NCBI GenBank assembly: GCA_002261195.1
Contig: MVBO01000003.1
Span: 428,097-492,096 of the forward strand
DNA length: 64,000 bases
Origin: Bifiguratus adelaidae
Taxonomy: Eukaryota; Mucoromycota; Endogonomycetes; Endogonales
Direction of reading: 5' to 3'
The position numbers and the translations under genes are program-made. Positions within the stretch are counted from its first letter, which is position 1. Each line of letters begins with the position of its first letter. The notes under the pieces are model-generated. The model had not been told where the DNA came from and made no database searches. It saw only the letters and a list, made by a program, of their open reading frames with translations. Positions 43,517 through 54,626 of this stretch are shown piece after piece.

Positions 43517-45094
43517 TCATTGCAAGCCAGCCTTAGCAAAGAAGTCCTCCACATCGCGCTCATCTACTACAGCAGACCCAGACCCAGTACATTTGGCCTT
43601 CTTGTGCATCTCTTCACACAAAAGATCCATGTCAATTTCTTCAAATTTGGGATGTGCTGTCACGCGTTCCCATACTTGGTCTGTGGAAATCATTTTCTTT
43701 TCGGGATTGACGAGGTCAGGATGGGCGGCATGGCTGAATCGTTCGTCGGTAGCAGAGGCAAAGGTGACTGGTTTGTGTTGTTCACGATGATGTGATGGCG
43801 TCTTGTGTGTGGAGATAGTGGCAAAGTCTGGCACTAAGTGATTGTTTCGCATACCCTCTCCATGAGACATCAGTGATCCTAGTCCATTATAGCCTTCCAT
43901 GTCATCTTGGAACAGAGGATCCAGGTCGCCTTGATTGAAGAAGGGAGAAGGATCCCGATAATTATTGAAAAGCGCCTGCTTGTCATTAGCGAGACCAGCT
44001 CCCTTGGTTGATTTGGCCACAAGGTGACCATTCGAATCGAAAATGTCAGACGCCAGTACGTCCTCGTACTTGCAATTACCCTTATGTTCGCTGCACGACG
44101 TATTGGGTTTTGATGCTTTCTTGCCGCACGCGTTACACACATTTGGCGAACTGGGATCTGTGAACGTGGAGAGCGAATCACTGTCTGGAGAGTTGGATTG
44201 CCCGGTGGAAAAGGCAGGTGACGTGGGAATGCTATCGCGTCCCTCGGACGATGGTGGCGTCCAAGTGTCATGTGGCGACGGAACGGTTTGATGTGGTTTC
44301 TGTTTCTGTGGTGGGACAGAGGCCACAGTCATTGCATGCGGTGTCAACTCTCCCTTCCGGTGAGCTCTTTCGATAGGGAAGTCAAAGGTGAAGTTGGCAC
44401 CTTTGAGCGTATAATTCTCTTGCTGCAGTTTAGCAACCATCTGCTTGAGTTTGGCATTCTCAGCCTTCAAGGTTTCGGATTGCGTTTGCTTTTCAGCTTC
44501 GATGGCCTTGATCTTATCCTCCAACTCCTTCACATACTTCTCTTTGCGTTCGCGGAAGGCGCGTTGTGCCAGTCTGTTTTGCGCCTTTCTCTTTTGCTTG
44601 ACGTCAGCTTCCGTGTCCTGCACGCACTGATTGTCAAAACAAGGGACGTTGAAAGAGCAAGTGAGCGCATACCTTGTCATCCTGGGACCCCTTTCGACCG
44701 TTCTTCTTTGCGGGTTGACCAGAGTCTAAAAGGCCAATGTAAGCCTCATTGCCACGTCTCTTTAAGAGGAAATCTCACCAGATGCGCTATGATCATCTCC
44801 TCCAGAATAGTCATTGGTCGAGTGTTCAACATCTCCACTAGCTTTTCTTTTCTCCAGATCTCCACCCTTTTCACCCTCGCGTGATTGAGGACTCAAATCC
44901 AATAAGGCTCCTCCAGCGAGAAGAGAAGGGTCTCCAGCCCCTAAGAGCTGAGAAAGCACTAAATCATTCAGATTGCCATCTTTGTTGAAGGCTTGAGGGT
45001 CGTAGGAGGAAGAGGAAGCCGGTATGGCTGCAGCCAGATCCCAGTCGAAACTGGCTGGGTCAAGCGTGTATGCGGGGAACGTATTGTCGGTCAT
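43517..45094 (-). CDS. AP-1-like bZIP oxidative-stress factor (Pap1/Yap1 type)
   Basis: Three exons (45094-44779, an exon of about 53 nt, 44617-43517), 489 aa. A basic stretch (KKNGRKGSQDDK) precedes the bZIP: KQKRKAQNRLAQRAFRERKE with the fungal Yap/Pap signature NRxAQxxFR, then a leucine zipper (ELEDKIKAIEAE to LKQMVAKLQQEN). A central Cys-rich region (NVCNACGKKASKPNTSC, plus CKYED) and a C-terminal one (DLLCEEMHKKAKCTG) match the n-CRD and c-CRD whose disulphides mask the nuclear export signal. Yap1/Pap1 factors turn on antioxidant genes after peroxide or electrophile stress. The c-CRD is reduced to two Cys, so redox control may be simpler than in Yap1. Confidence 0.92.
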
Positions 45095-45538
45095 TGCGTA
45101 ATGCGGTCAGAAAAGCAGTGAGTCCAATGAGGGACCAGAGTCGAGGGCGGCAACCCTAAATAAGTCTGTGATAAGCGCACCAGTGATGCCAGCGCTTGGC
45201 GGTACTGTCGTCGAGGAGATGAAAAGGCGAAAATTTGTGTTACCGTGGCCCCCATTACTTAGACAAAGTATACCCTAACCCAAGCTGGTTCAGTCCAACC
45301 AATCAAAGAATTTGGAAGGTGCTAGATCACGTGGCGCGATTCTACTCCCTGCCCGTGGATTGTACGGCGTCGTCAAGGGTCACAAGGCGCTCTATGCCTT
45401 TGAGAACGGATTTGAATTGAAGGCAACTACATGGTGCTCTGCACCATTGTTAGCGACGCACTGGGTTGTTTTCGTGAGAAAAAGGATACACATCTGCGGA
45501 AATTGCCGGTGGTGGTTCATTATTCGTTTGCTTTTTTA
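45095..45538. other. Upstream region of the bZIP gene
   Basis: 444 bp between the BTB stop and the bZIP start. No gene supported. Presumed bZIP promoter; contains a CCAAT box on the plus strand near 45297-45301 (CCAACCAATC). Confidence 0.5.
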
Positions 45539-47333
45539 CTACGTGTCGAGAAATTCACGTGCCATGTTCAAGGCCAATTTACTGCTCACACCCCTCATTC
45601 GGAGAGCACAGAGCACCAGAGCATCCGCACCATCAATACGAAGAACATGCGCACTGACGATACATCGACTGACGCATAGCTTCAAGATTTTTGTGCCAGG
45701 GGGAGCATCAGGGTCGGGAGAGGGCCGAAGACGATCAACGAGGCATGCACGCGCACTACTAACCCACCCTTCTTCTGTGTTTGCGTAAACCGGGCCATTT
45801 GGCCGGCCAAGTGACCGCAGATCTTCAGCATAGACAGGTTTGTCGTCTAGCTCGATGGCGCAGGATCCATCCAAACATATTCTTGAATCAAATCTTTGGC
45901 ATTTCAATGCCTCGGCGAGGGTTTGGAGTCGCTCCATGTGGTGGGGACAGATATCGATCGTAAAAGTGGCGACTGAGGGGGATTCGGGTGTATGAGGAGT
46001 GTATTCGCACCGGATGAAGGCGTCGGGCAGTTGCAATAGTAAGACGTCTTCGGAACCTCCCTTCTTGTATCGGACTTGAGTATTGTAGTCCAGCGAATCA
46101 CTAGACGCAGCCCAGGCGAAAAAGTGGGGACCGTACTCGCTGCGTGGCGCATTCGACTCTTCCGAAGGTCTCAGGACTTTGAAGTTGCGCACATCGGACA
46201 GCTGCATCAGTACTTCGGCACGTGGAGTGGTTCCGACGCCGAAGCCATTCAGCGTCCGCCTCTCCATCAACAGCTTATCCACAAGACCACGTAAAGCGTA
46301 ATACTTTGCATCGATCAGCAAATTTCGACGATGGACTTCGTCTCTGAGCTCGATAGTGTAGCCTTGCAGATGCCTCAAAATATCCTTGAAAGTGTTTGGG
46401 TCCCGATCGATATAATTGGGAGGTAACTCGCCAGGTCGTCCAAAAGGAGTCTCTATGGACTTGATGAAGGGTCCTGTAAAGTAATTGGGACTATCTGGAA
46501 TAATTATGCACTATTAGCAAGCATCCAGGCATTACTTATGCGACCTCATCCTAACCTTTCTCCAAGAGAGACTTTTTGACCCGAAAGACCGTGCCGCCGA
46601 CATTGATAAAGACAGTACTGATCAGCCACTGTAGGAGAATATTCAGGCCGAGATAACTTGCATCATTGATGAGATTCTGGTGTTGATACTCGTCCTTGCA
46701 CATAAAGTGATACCCTCTCAAGTAGGCCACAATTAGCGCAAAGTTGTCTGGATCACGATCAAGGTAGACGCGGCGGCCGGCGCCTGGGGCGGAGAAGTAG
46801 CGTGTAAAAAAGTTGGGAGGATCGGAGGTGAGCGAGGCCCAAGATAGATGAAAATGACGCGATCCGACGGTGACGGTGAATGAAGTTGAAGGCGGATGAG
46901 GTGGATAAGGCACATCTGCATGCTCTGCAGAGCTAGCAGAGCTAGCAGACCGTTGTTTGCCATGCTTTCGTGAGTGACCATGCTGCGGTTGGACCGCATT
47001 GATACTGTCTTGCTGACTGGTGGACGCGAAGGGTTCTGCGACGCCGTCTGCCCCGTGATGAAGAGAATTCGCTAGCCGTGTGCCGTCAACTCCTGCCCAA
47101 TTAACGCCCTCCATCTCCAACACTCCAGCCTCATGACTATGGGCTGGACTATCGGCCTTGCTTGCTGCCCCGCGGTCTTGACCATTAGCGGCGTGGTGAT
47201 GGTCTCTAGGCTCCTGCCTGATGACATTCTCTGGACTCCCTTCCAAGTTTATCACGTCCTTCACCAACTCTTGCTCTTCACTGACCAAGCGGGGTCGTTT
47301 GTATGACCTTGGCGAATGATCCCATTCGGCCAT
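45539..47333 (-). CDS. Protein with two KCTD-type BTB/T1 domains
   Basis: Two or more exons, start MAEWDHSPRSYKRPRL at 47333. After about 150 disordered residues (His/Ser-rich, NLS-like SYKRPR) comes a BTB/T1 fold: SFTVTVGSRHFHLSWASL, PPNFFTRYF, YLDRDPDNFALIVAYLRGY. A second T1 fold follows: VFINVGGTVFRVKKSLL, then across an intron SPNYFTGPF, NYIDRDPNTFKDILRHLQGY. The C-terminal 200 residues resemble the beta-rich part seen in fungal KCTD proteins. The FINVGG and DRDP motifs are T1 hallmarks. Fungal KCTD proteins are poorly studied; animal ones often recruit Cullin-3 or bind GPCR signalling parts. Function unknown here. Confidence 0.82.
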
Positions 47334-47417
47334 GGCATGTTTCGAGATGAACACTACGACCAATTTTTGGTACGGCACGACGGATACATTCAGTCTATGT
47401 GGGTGTGTTAAATACAA

Positions 47418-48740
47418 TCATGCCTTCTTGGCTCCGACAATGACAAAGTCCACTTTGCCGCGTAACAATCTCAAAACGGCCTTGACAAGCTCCAGACGAA
47501 TTCCAACCACACCTTCGACAGTGACACCATTCGAGGCACAATGCTCGCCGTGACGTTGAATGTAATCAATCAATCCTCCAAAGACACGTTCATAGGATTG
47601 TACTTCGAGGGAGATATCGCTGAATCCAGCTGCTTTCATTCTCTTCTCATACTCGGCTGGAGTCACCAAATTCTCAACTGGAATACGGGCAATCTTGCAG
47701 AGAATGTTCATCGCCATTTGGCTCAATGGACCGGGTATGTAGCCAGGACTGAGGCAGATATCTGCAAGACCGATGCCTCCATTGTTTTCCAGCATGCCAA
47801 AAGCGCTCTGCAAGAATGTCCATCGCGACGTGAAGTGATAGGCTGCATCAACGGAGATGATGTGTGCATATTTCTTTTCCGAGTTCGGCAACGCCAAAAG
47901 CCAGTCCATATCGGAAGCGTCGCCGAGAAAGAGGTGGATCAAGGAGGCAGGGCGAGAAAAGGTGAGTGACGAGGCGGTTAAGAGCGTCGATGATCGACGG
48001 CGGTTCGCCCGAGCTTCCGTTCGCTCGTTGGCAAGCTTGAATTGTGACAGTTCGTTGGTGACACCCTTTTGATAATTCCATCAAGGTTGAGCGTCTACAC
48101 TGGTGTCAGGTCGCCTCTTCAGCCACTCACCGTTACATTGCAGCCATATTTGTCGGCCAACAAAAAGCACGAGTCACCGCAGCCAAAGCCAACATCTACA
48201 CGGGTGTTAGCATAACTCGCCACATCTGATTAAGCTTTGCTTGCACTTACCCAGTACATTGGTGCCTAAGCTCCCGGCTCGGACACCGGCTGCATCGCAA
48301 GTCACATCCACGAGCTTCTCGCACGCCGTTCGATAATCTTCTGTCCATGTCAACCAGTATCCCATATTGAACCACCAGGTCATCGGAGGCACGGTCAGAT
48401 TGAGATATGCATGTTGAGTTCCATACAACTCAGTACCGTAAGGTTGCGTGATCGTCTCTGATACGTTCGTGCTCGTCGGTCCACGCACCACCTCCGGTCC
48501 AGACCCCCTGGCTTTGTTGAGATAGGCTCGATCTGCCGAGAGAGGAGCAGGAGCCAAGCCGAATCCAACCGATCGCTTAAACAATCCAATCAAGGAAGGT
48601 AGAACCGAAACCACCAAGAAGGTTGTGATACAGGCATGTAGCCAAGTAAAGAGACCCGAAGAAAGGGTGGGCACCAGCCAGATACCTAGTGGATAGGCTA
48701 CCACGAAGCCAATCACCGCACCAAACTTTGTATCAATCAT
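47418..48740 (-). CDS. Membrane-anchored class I SAM methyltransferase
   Basis: N-terminal helices (FGAVIGFVVAYPLGIWLVP and ITTFLVVSVLPSLIGLF) anchor a methyltransferase. Before motif I is a WWFNMGYWLTWTEDYRTAC block seen in fungal relatives of sterol/lipid methyltransferases. Motif I is split by an intron (GTNVL then DVGFGCGDSCFLLA). After CNVT a 65-nt intron leads to GVTNELSQFKLANERTEARA, then FLGDASDMDWLL, IISVDAAYHF and GIGLADICLSPGY. The end is VDFVIVGAKKA. The VDAAYHF and GLADI elements fit a small-molecule or lipid substrate. Start is uncertain: ATG at 48740 is the first in frame after the putative acceptor near 48770, and an upstream exon is possible. Confidence 0.78.
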
Positions 48741-49142
48741 GAGAAGCCCATGAAAAAGTTGCCGTGTTTTAAAGCCTGTGAGCAAAGTCACAAATTCAAC
48801 GTCATTGGTCGCAGGTCGCTTAATCGCCTTTTATGGCAAGAGGATACAGGGTGCCGTCGAGGGGGTCGATATATCATCATGGCAACAGGGATTCGGAGCA
48901 ACACGTGCGATATGTCTGACAGCATGGGTTTATAGAGACTGCCTTCGAGCTTAAGAGTGCACTTAGCCATCCACGCATTAGAATAACCCTTTTAATTTGT
49001 GTGACATTTCTTGTGGAACGTGGCAAATCCATTGTTATTCAGGAGACAAGGAGCACTGAATTGAAATAAGGACCATCGTATGGAAAGAGATGGAAAGAGA
49101 CGACCACTTTGATCCCTTACTTTTGCTGGTCATTGGCATGGA
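48741..49142. other. Divergent region between methyltransferase and hypothetical gene
   Basis: 402 bp with a TATAAA on the minus strand near 48928-48933 (CTCTATAAACCC) that may serve the methyltransferase, possibly with a non-coding or coding first exon at 48780-48970. No other gene supported. Confidence 0.45.
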
Positions 49143-49826
49143 ATGGAACCACCTTCTATCCTGCACGCCCTCACACTGTGCAGACGACATCCTGTACCTT
49201 TCAAAGGGCTCAATATGTTGGATCTTTCGGTAGATGCCACCTTGCATTCGGTGGAGGAGACAATACCAGTCGTGAGTGAGCAGCACGCTCAGATCAAGGG
49301 AAACTACAGTGCAAAATCTCGCGTTCTGTCGCATTTTAACTCGCTACGGCGGTTTCATCAAGTCAAGGAACCCGACGAGACGCAACGACCAGTTCGCCGA
49401 AGGCAAACCCTGTTGGGTCACAAGTCTACGTCGGTTGACAAGTCATCACCAAGAGAACCGAAGCGTGCACAGAGACCTAAACCTCCGCCCATCACCTGCC
49501 GTGTCGTCTATCCTTATCCTTATCCTTATACACCACATACACCTTCACCGACCGATTATCGAGTTCCCTCACGACAATATACCTTTGCTTCATTACGACA
49601 GCGCAAAGCCGAAAACCCAATACCTCCTGTGCAGAAGACAGCACCACCAAAACGAGCACGGAAATTGAGTATCACGGCATCATGGATAGTTCGCAGTCTT
49701 TCGGAAGATTTCGGCATCAAGGTCGAAGAGCACAATAAGGAGGACAACCACGGCAAAGGAACACATCGACGCATGAGCGTGTCCTGCAATACTTTTGACA
49801 CATCTGTCGTCACTCCAGCTGCCTAG
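49143..49826 (+). CDS. Hypothetical basic, Pro-rich protein
   Basis: Intronless open frame of 227 codons. Not recognised. The product is basic (RRRQTLLGHK, PKRARKLSIT), Ser/Pro-rich and has a short tyrosine/proline repeat (YPYPYPYTPHTP) from a TATCCT repeat in the DNA. It has no membrane helix or signal peptide. Start could be 49143 or the Met at 49215 (MLDLSVDATLHSVEE). Lack of known domains and low complexity make it a weak call, but codon structure is open over nearly 700 bp between two real genes. It converges on the metallo-beta-lactamase with 61 bp between stops. Confidence 0.5.
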   Translation: MEPPSILHALTLCRRHPVPFKGLNMLDLSVDATLHSVEETIPVVSEQHAQIKGNYSAKSRVLSHFNSLRRFHQVKEPDETQRPVRRRQTLLGHKSTSVDKSSPREPKRAQRPKPPPITCRVVYPYPYPYTPHTPSPTDYRVPSRQYTFASLRQRKAENPIPPVQKTAPPKRARKLSITASWIVRSLSEDFGIKVEEHNKEDNHGKGTHRRMSVSCNTFDTSVVTPAA

Positions 49827-49887
49827 AGACTCATATCAAGCTTGATAATGTACTTGTTCCCGTCGATATCCATAAGTTATGTACAAC

Positions 49888-50900
49888 TTATCCTCGCTTT
49901 GCGATCTCAGAGGTAACCCATTCATTGACTGTAGCCGGTAGAGTAGGCATACCAGCTTCCAGCAAACTGAAATCGTGAGCCAGCAACACTTTGGCACCCG
50001 GTGCCTTATCCATGGCTTGTAACTGACGCAGGCTGTCTTGCGCTTGTTCCATATCTTGATGCATTTCAGGTGACATGCCTCTCTTGCCTTGAAATACGAG
50101 GCAATGATGGCAGGTGTCTCCGCCAAGTGCGGCGAATGCGTTTGGACCAATACGGGCCACAGCCGACATATGTCCGGCAGTATGTCCGGGCAAGCCACAA
50201 AAGTAGAGCGATCCGTCACCAAAATAATCGATAGCTTTTTTGAAAGGACCAAAGGGAGTGCCAGAGGTAGCCAAATCCAATTCTTCAATGCGTTCGGGAT
50301 AGGGAATCACCGTAAACTCCGACTCCGGGTCCTTTGGCCAGCCTTCCGCCGCGTCGCGTTTCCCTCCTGGACCGAGAATGATCTTGGTCTCCTTGGGATA
50401 CTGCGAAGGATTACCGACATGATCAAAGTGCAAGTGACTAGGTGGAGTTAACAAAGCCTTGCAACCTGCGAGCTAAAGATAACTTGCCTGAACGCGATGC
50501 GACCAATTTGTTCCAAGGCGATGCCCTTCAACTCCAAGGTCTCCTTGACATCTATCGGACACTGGAGCTTCATGCCTTCAACGTCTGGCTGCATTGCCGG
50601 AGGATATCCAATGTTATCCTAGCGCGAAAGACGTCAATACAAGCACTTGAAGTTCAACGACTGCCGCCTTACCTTCCTCAAGCCAAAGTCAAACAAGGTG
50701 TAGTCATCTGTACCGCTGACCTGTCGTTTCAGTAAGAACGCCAAGGACGGTCTGGGAATATCAAACTCTTGCTTGGTCGCCCCTTCAAAACAGTCTCTTT
50801 CGGATAGGCAGAGTTGACCTCCGTGAATGGCCGACACTTGTACATAGACTTGGTTAGGTTTGTCCTCAGGAAAGGACACGAAGGATGCTGTTTGCGCCAT
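49888..50900 (-). CDS. Metallo-beta-lactamase fold hydrolase (lactonase-like)
   Basis: Several exons, start MAQTASFVSFPEDKPNQ. Metal-binding motifs are complete: SHLHFDHVGN (HxHxDH), GLPGHTAGHMS, GGDTCHH with the bridging Asp, and LLAHDFS with the last His. The N-terminus (VYVQVSAIHGGQLCL, DYTLFDFGLRKD) is the usual MBL sandwich start. Length and motif spacing resemble the AttM/N-acyl homoserine lactonase-like group of fungal cytosolic hydrolases. Actual substrate unknown. It stands divergent to the Cry-DASH pseudogene, 170 bp between starts. Confidence 0.85.
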
Positions 50901-51070
50901 GTTGATTGCAAGAGAGGTCCTCTTGGAGGAGACGTTCTCCCACGTCTTTTTCACACCAAGTGTACTGCGGCAATTGCTTCATATGGATGTACTGCGGAAT
51001 CTCCTAACCCAATATTTCCCGGCCTCGATTGCGGAATAGGGAAATTGCATATGGTCACTTTTCTGCTTCC

Positions 51071-52575
51071 ATGGCACGATACGCAAGTACGACTACCAGT
51101 TGCCTTTTCCGAAACGACCTACGTATCCATGGATGGACGGGCGCAGACAAGGTGGAGCCGGCCAAGACATGGGAGTTTGGGTTACCACGATGTGTATGGT
51201 TCAGAGCAAGGTAAGGCAGTGCGCCGTTGAGTGTATATGGCTGATAAACTTGTCCTCAGGTTTGTGGTTCAGTCCGTGCTCGATCTATGGCGCAATTTGC
51301 GATCTAGAGGAAGCGACTTGTAAGTGCGGTTTGGCGAGCCTGAAAACCTGGTGCCACGTTTGATTCAATGGCTTAGAGAACGCAATGTGGTCGTCGACAG
51401 TGTTTATGCAAGTCAAGAGGTATGGGAGGGAAGCTTCGATGTCACAAACAAGTGGGACTGAACGATGGCTACATGTAGTATACCTATGGAGAACTGCGGA
51501 CAGAGCGCGTTCGCGCCAAGCATAAGCCGCTCAAGCTTTACCATGCTCATACCCTCGTTCACCCAGATGACCTTCTATTTGACTTTCCTGCCGAGGTTCC
51601 AGACACGTATACGCCGTTTCGCAAACGAGTGGAGACCACGCCAGAAATGGTGAGAAAGGAAGTCGACATGTCCTTTTCCTGGCCTGGCTTTCCAGAATAT
51701 GTGCACGAATTTGAGGCGCCTGTACGGCTGGTGGACGACATGTGTGACGATATCATTTGGCAAAGCAAGCAAGGAAAGAGATTTGCGGTAGATCAAAACT
51801 CCGCGTTCCCTTTCAATGGCGGAGAAACCGCCGCCTTGGAGCGCTTAAATGATTACCTATTCAACATGGGTACCATCCAGTGGTACAAGGAGACGCGCAA
51901 CGGTATGATTGGCACCGATTATTCCACAAAGTTTTCTACCTCCCTCAGTCATGGCTGTTTCTCACCACACCGCATCTGGTGGGAATGTCGACGTTACGAA
52001 CAACAAATCATGCACGGGCAAGGCAATGAGTCCACCTGGCTTTGAAGTGCTTTGGAGAGACTATTGGAAGTTTCTTTGTGCAAAGATTGGCAAAGGCATC
52101 TTTTACCGCAATAGCATATCCCCTAAGCCGCAACTCCACGATCATGGCCAATGACAAAAAGAACAGCAAAAGGCAAACCTCCAGAGCCGGCGTGGAGCGT
52201 CGATTGGGATGCCTTCACGCGCTGGACTCGAGGAGAAACCGGTATGCCGTTCATTGACGCCAACGTGAAAGAAATTGCCGCCACCGGTTTCATATCCAAC
52301 AGAGGACATCAAAACGTGGCTAGTTACCTCGTCAAACACCTCCATGTTGACTGGCGACTAGGCGCAGAATACTTTTAATCTCTGCTCATTGATCACGGTG
52401 TTAGTAGTAATTATGGTAATTGGCAATACTGTAAGTACCAGAGTATATGCGAATCCTCTCTCATTTCATCATAGTAGCAGGAGTAGGCGTAGATGCTAGA
52501 GATCGTACCTTTAATCCCACTAGACAAGCCATCATGTATGACCCTCACGGCGACTTTATCGCTCACTGGAATGGA
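51071..52575 (+). pseudogene. Cryptochrome-DASH / photolyase-family gene in decay
   Basis: Clear Cry-DASH homology spread over several frames. In order: LFRNDLRIH (51107-51133), then a jump of about 30 expected residues, WEFGLPR and FRARFVVQSVLDLWRNLRS. After an in-frame TAA at 51321 come VRFGEPENLVPRLIQWL, YTYGELRTERVRAKHKPLKL, HTLVHPDDLLFDFP, AFPFNGGETAALERLNDYLF and ETRNGMIGTDYSTKFS. Then a frame change near 52035 precedes FEVLWRDYWKFLCAKIG; another near 52140 precedes GMPFIDANVKEIAATG, FISNRGHQNVASYL and DWRLGAEYF. A TAA at 52376 stands where the family has FES; homology goes on beyond it (SLLIDHGVSSNYGNWQY, YDPHGDFIAHW). The FAD-binding core was thus present but the reading is broken at four or more places. 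Family role: blue-light photoreceptor and/or single-strand CPD repair. Confidence 0.85.
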
Positions 52576-52632
52576 TGACGTGGGCTTAAATTGAGACATT
52601 CGACCCCCTTTTACACCTTGTATCAACTCCCC

Positions 52633-54394
52633 ATGGCGAGTATGGATCTAAGAGTGGGAAACAAGTACCGGATAGGTCGAAAGATTGGGTCAGGTTCATT
52701 CGGCGATATCTACTTGGGTAAGTTGGGTGAGATGAGGTGTTTTGGACAAGATTGAGGGGAATGTTGTTGATGAGCTGGGGTGTGAGGCTGGTGCCATGAG
52801 TAACGTTTGGCTTCCTGTTGATAGGAACAAACATCATCAATGGCGAGGAAGTTGCTATCAAGCTAGAGTCAGTCAAAGCAAAGCATCCTCAGCTTGAATA
52901 TGAAGCCAAAGTATACAAGACTCTAGCGGGCGGTGTAGGCATACCATTTGTCCGTTGGTACGGTACCGAAGGGGACTACAATGCTATGGTCATCGACCTG
53001 CTAGGTCCCAGTCTGGAGGACCTATTCAACTTTTGCAACCGGAAATTCTCCCTCAAAACAGTGCTACTTTTAGCAGACCAACTGGTATGTTGTAGTAGGT
53101 GTTGGGTAATTTATGTTTGACCTCCGTTGCAGCTTTCCCGCATTGAGTACATTCATTCCAAGAACTTCATACATCGTGATATCAAGCCCGATAACTTTCT
53201 CATGGGCATCGGAAAGCGAGGCAATCAAGTGAACGTCATCGATTTTGGTCTCGCCAAGAAATACAGAGATCCTAAAACGCATCTACATATCCCTTACAGA
53301 GAAAACAAGAATTTGACAGGAACGGCTAGATATGCGAGTGTGAATACGCATTTGGGTGTCGGTAAGTGTTGTCACGTAGCAACTGGTCGCTTTGTCCAAC
53401 GGTGTGGCTAAGCAAAGCTTGTTATAGAACAAGCTCGACGAGATGATTTGGAGTCGCTAGGATATGTACTCATGTATTTCATGAGAGGTTCGCTTCCTTG
53501 GCAGGGGCTGAAAGCTGCCACCAAGAAACAAAAATATGATCGCATCATGGAGAAAAAGATGACCACACCTACGGAAGTGCTATGCCGAGGATTTCCACCC
53601 GAGTTCGCCATTTATCTCAATTACACCAGAAGTCTACGCTTTGATGACAAGCCAGACTATAGCTACCTCAGAAAGATCTTCAGAGATTTGTTTGTTCGTG
53701 AAGGTCTGCAATATGACTATGTCTTTGATTGGACCATTTTCAAATTGGTAAGTGAGGAAGATGGCTACCCGTTTAAGGCGCACGAATGTCCTCACCACAT
53801 GTCCTCTCTGCAGCAAGAAAAGGAGGCTCAGAATGCCTTGAATGTAAAGCAGCAGCAAGCTGAACTGCCTGCCAATCACGAACATGCACAACAAGAGACA
53901 GATAGCAAGCGTGCTTTAGCTTCGTCTTCACGTCAAGCGGCATTCACACCCGACCCTCAGGTGGCGAGTCTGCGCAGAACGGCCAAAACTCAAGGCTTGC
54001 AACCCATGTCAACGGGCTCGCGAGGCAATTCTGGCTCTCCAGTATTTGGCATGACTGGCGTCGGTAATATTGGCGGAGGCGTGAGCGGACCTGCGCCCGG
54101 CACATTTGGATCCGGCGTGCGTCTTGCCAACGTATCTGGCCCCCGAAAGGCGTCAGGGGATTTGGGGACCGGCGTGTTGGACGGTCGAGGATTACCCGTA
54201 GCTGACAATGGAAGCAGAAAGTAGGTGATGCAACTGATTGTCGCTATCTCTTATGGACTCAATGCTCTGCTTTGTTTTAGCCTGCGGCACACAACTAAGC
54301 AAGCGTCGCACTCCACTTCGAACCCTGTTTATAACATGAGTTATTCTCGCTCCAAGCGAGAAGAAGGTGAAGGTGCAGATGGAGGCTGGTACTA
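52633..54394 (+). CDS. Casein kinase 1 (Hhp1/CK1 delta-epsilon type)
   Basis: Several exons, start [20 protein letters not shown] at 52633. Kinase landmarks: [29 protein letters not shown] with the Lys, [67 protein letters not shown]. The CK1 kinase ends at FDWTIFKL, where a 66-nt intron keeps frame and has no stop. The tail is Gln/Glu- then Gly/Ser-rich and ends GADGGWY; it lacks the C-terminal Cys pair used for palmitoylation by plasma-membrane Yck kinases, so the nuclear/cytosolic Hhp type fits better. CK1 delta/epsilon kinases act in DNA-damage response, clocks and ribosome biogenesis. Its start is about 60 bp after the last Cry-DASH homology. Confidence 0.95.
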
Positions 54395-54626
54395 GGGCAC
54401 TAGAAGTCACATGGATGTGTATGATTGTATGCTGCCTTACCCCACCCTTCCCCACCCATCGCTCCCAAATGTTACAACAAACAAGTAAGCGGCGAAGAAG
54501 TCGCTGCATTGATGTCTGCACGAATTTGCGCTACTGTGGATAATGCAAATATGGATGCGCACAAGCGCATCGCATTTCTTTTACACAAGCTTAATATACA
54601 CGTCCATCTACAATGAGACTCTCTCT

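Noticed and set aside
44270-44884. 204-codon plus frame opposite the bZIP gene
   Set aside because: Antisense shadow of the leucine zipper and Ser-rich coding region; the minus strand carries the conserved bZIP and Cys-rich domains.
48788-48970. Minus frame of 60 codons as a first exon of the membrane methyltransferase
   Set aside because: It contains possible TATA elements and ends in a stop before the homologous part; without transcript data the in-frame ATG at 48740 is preferred.
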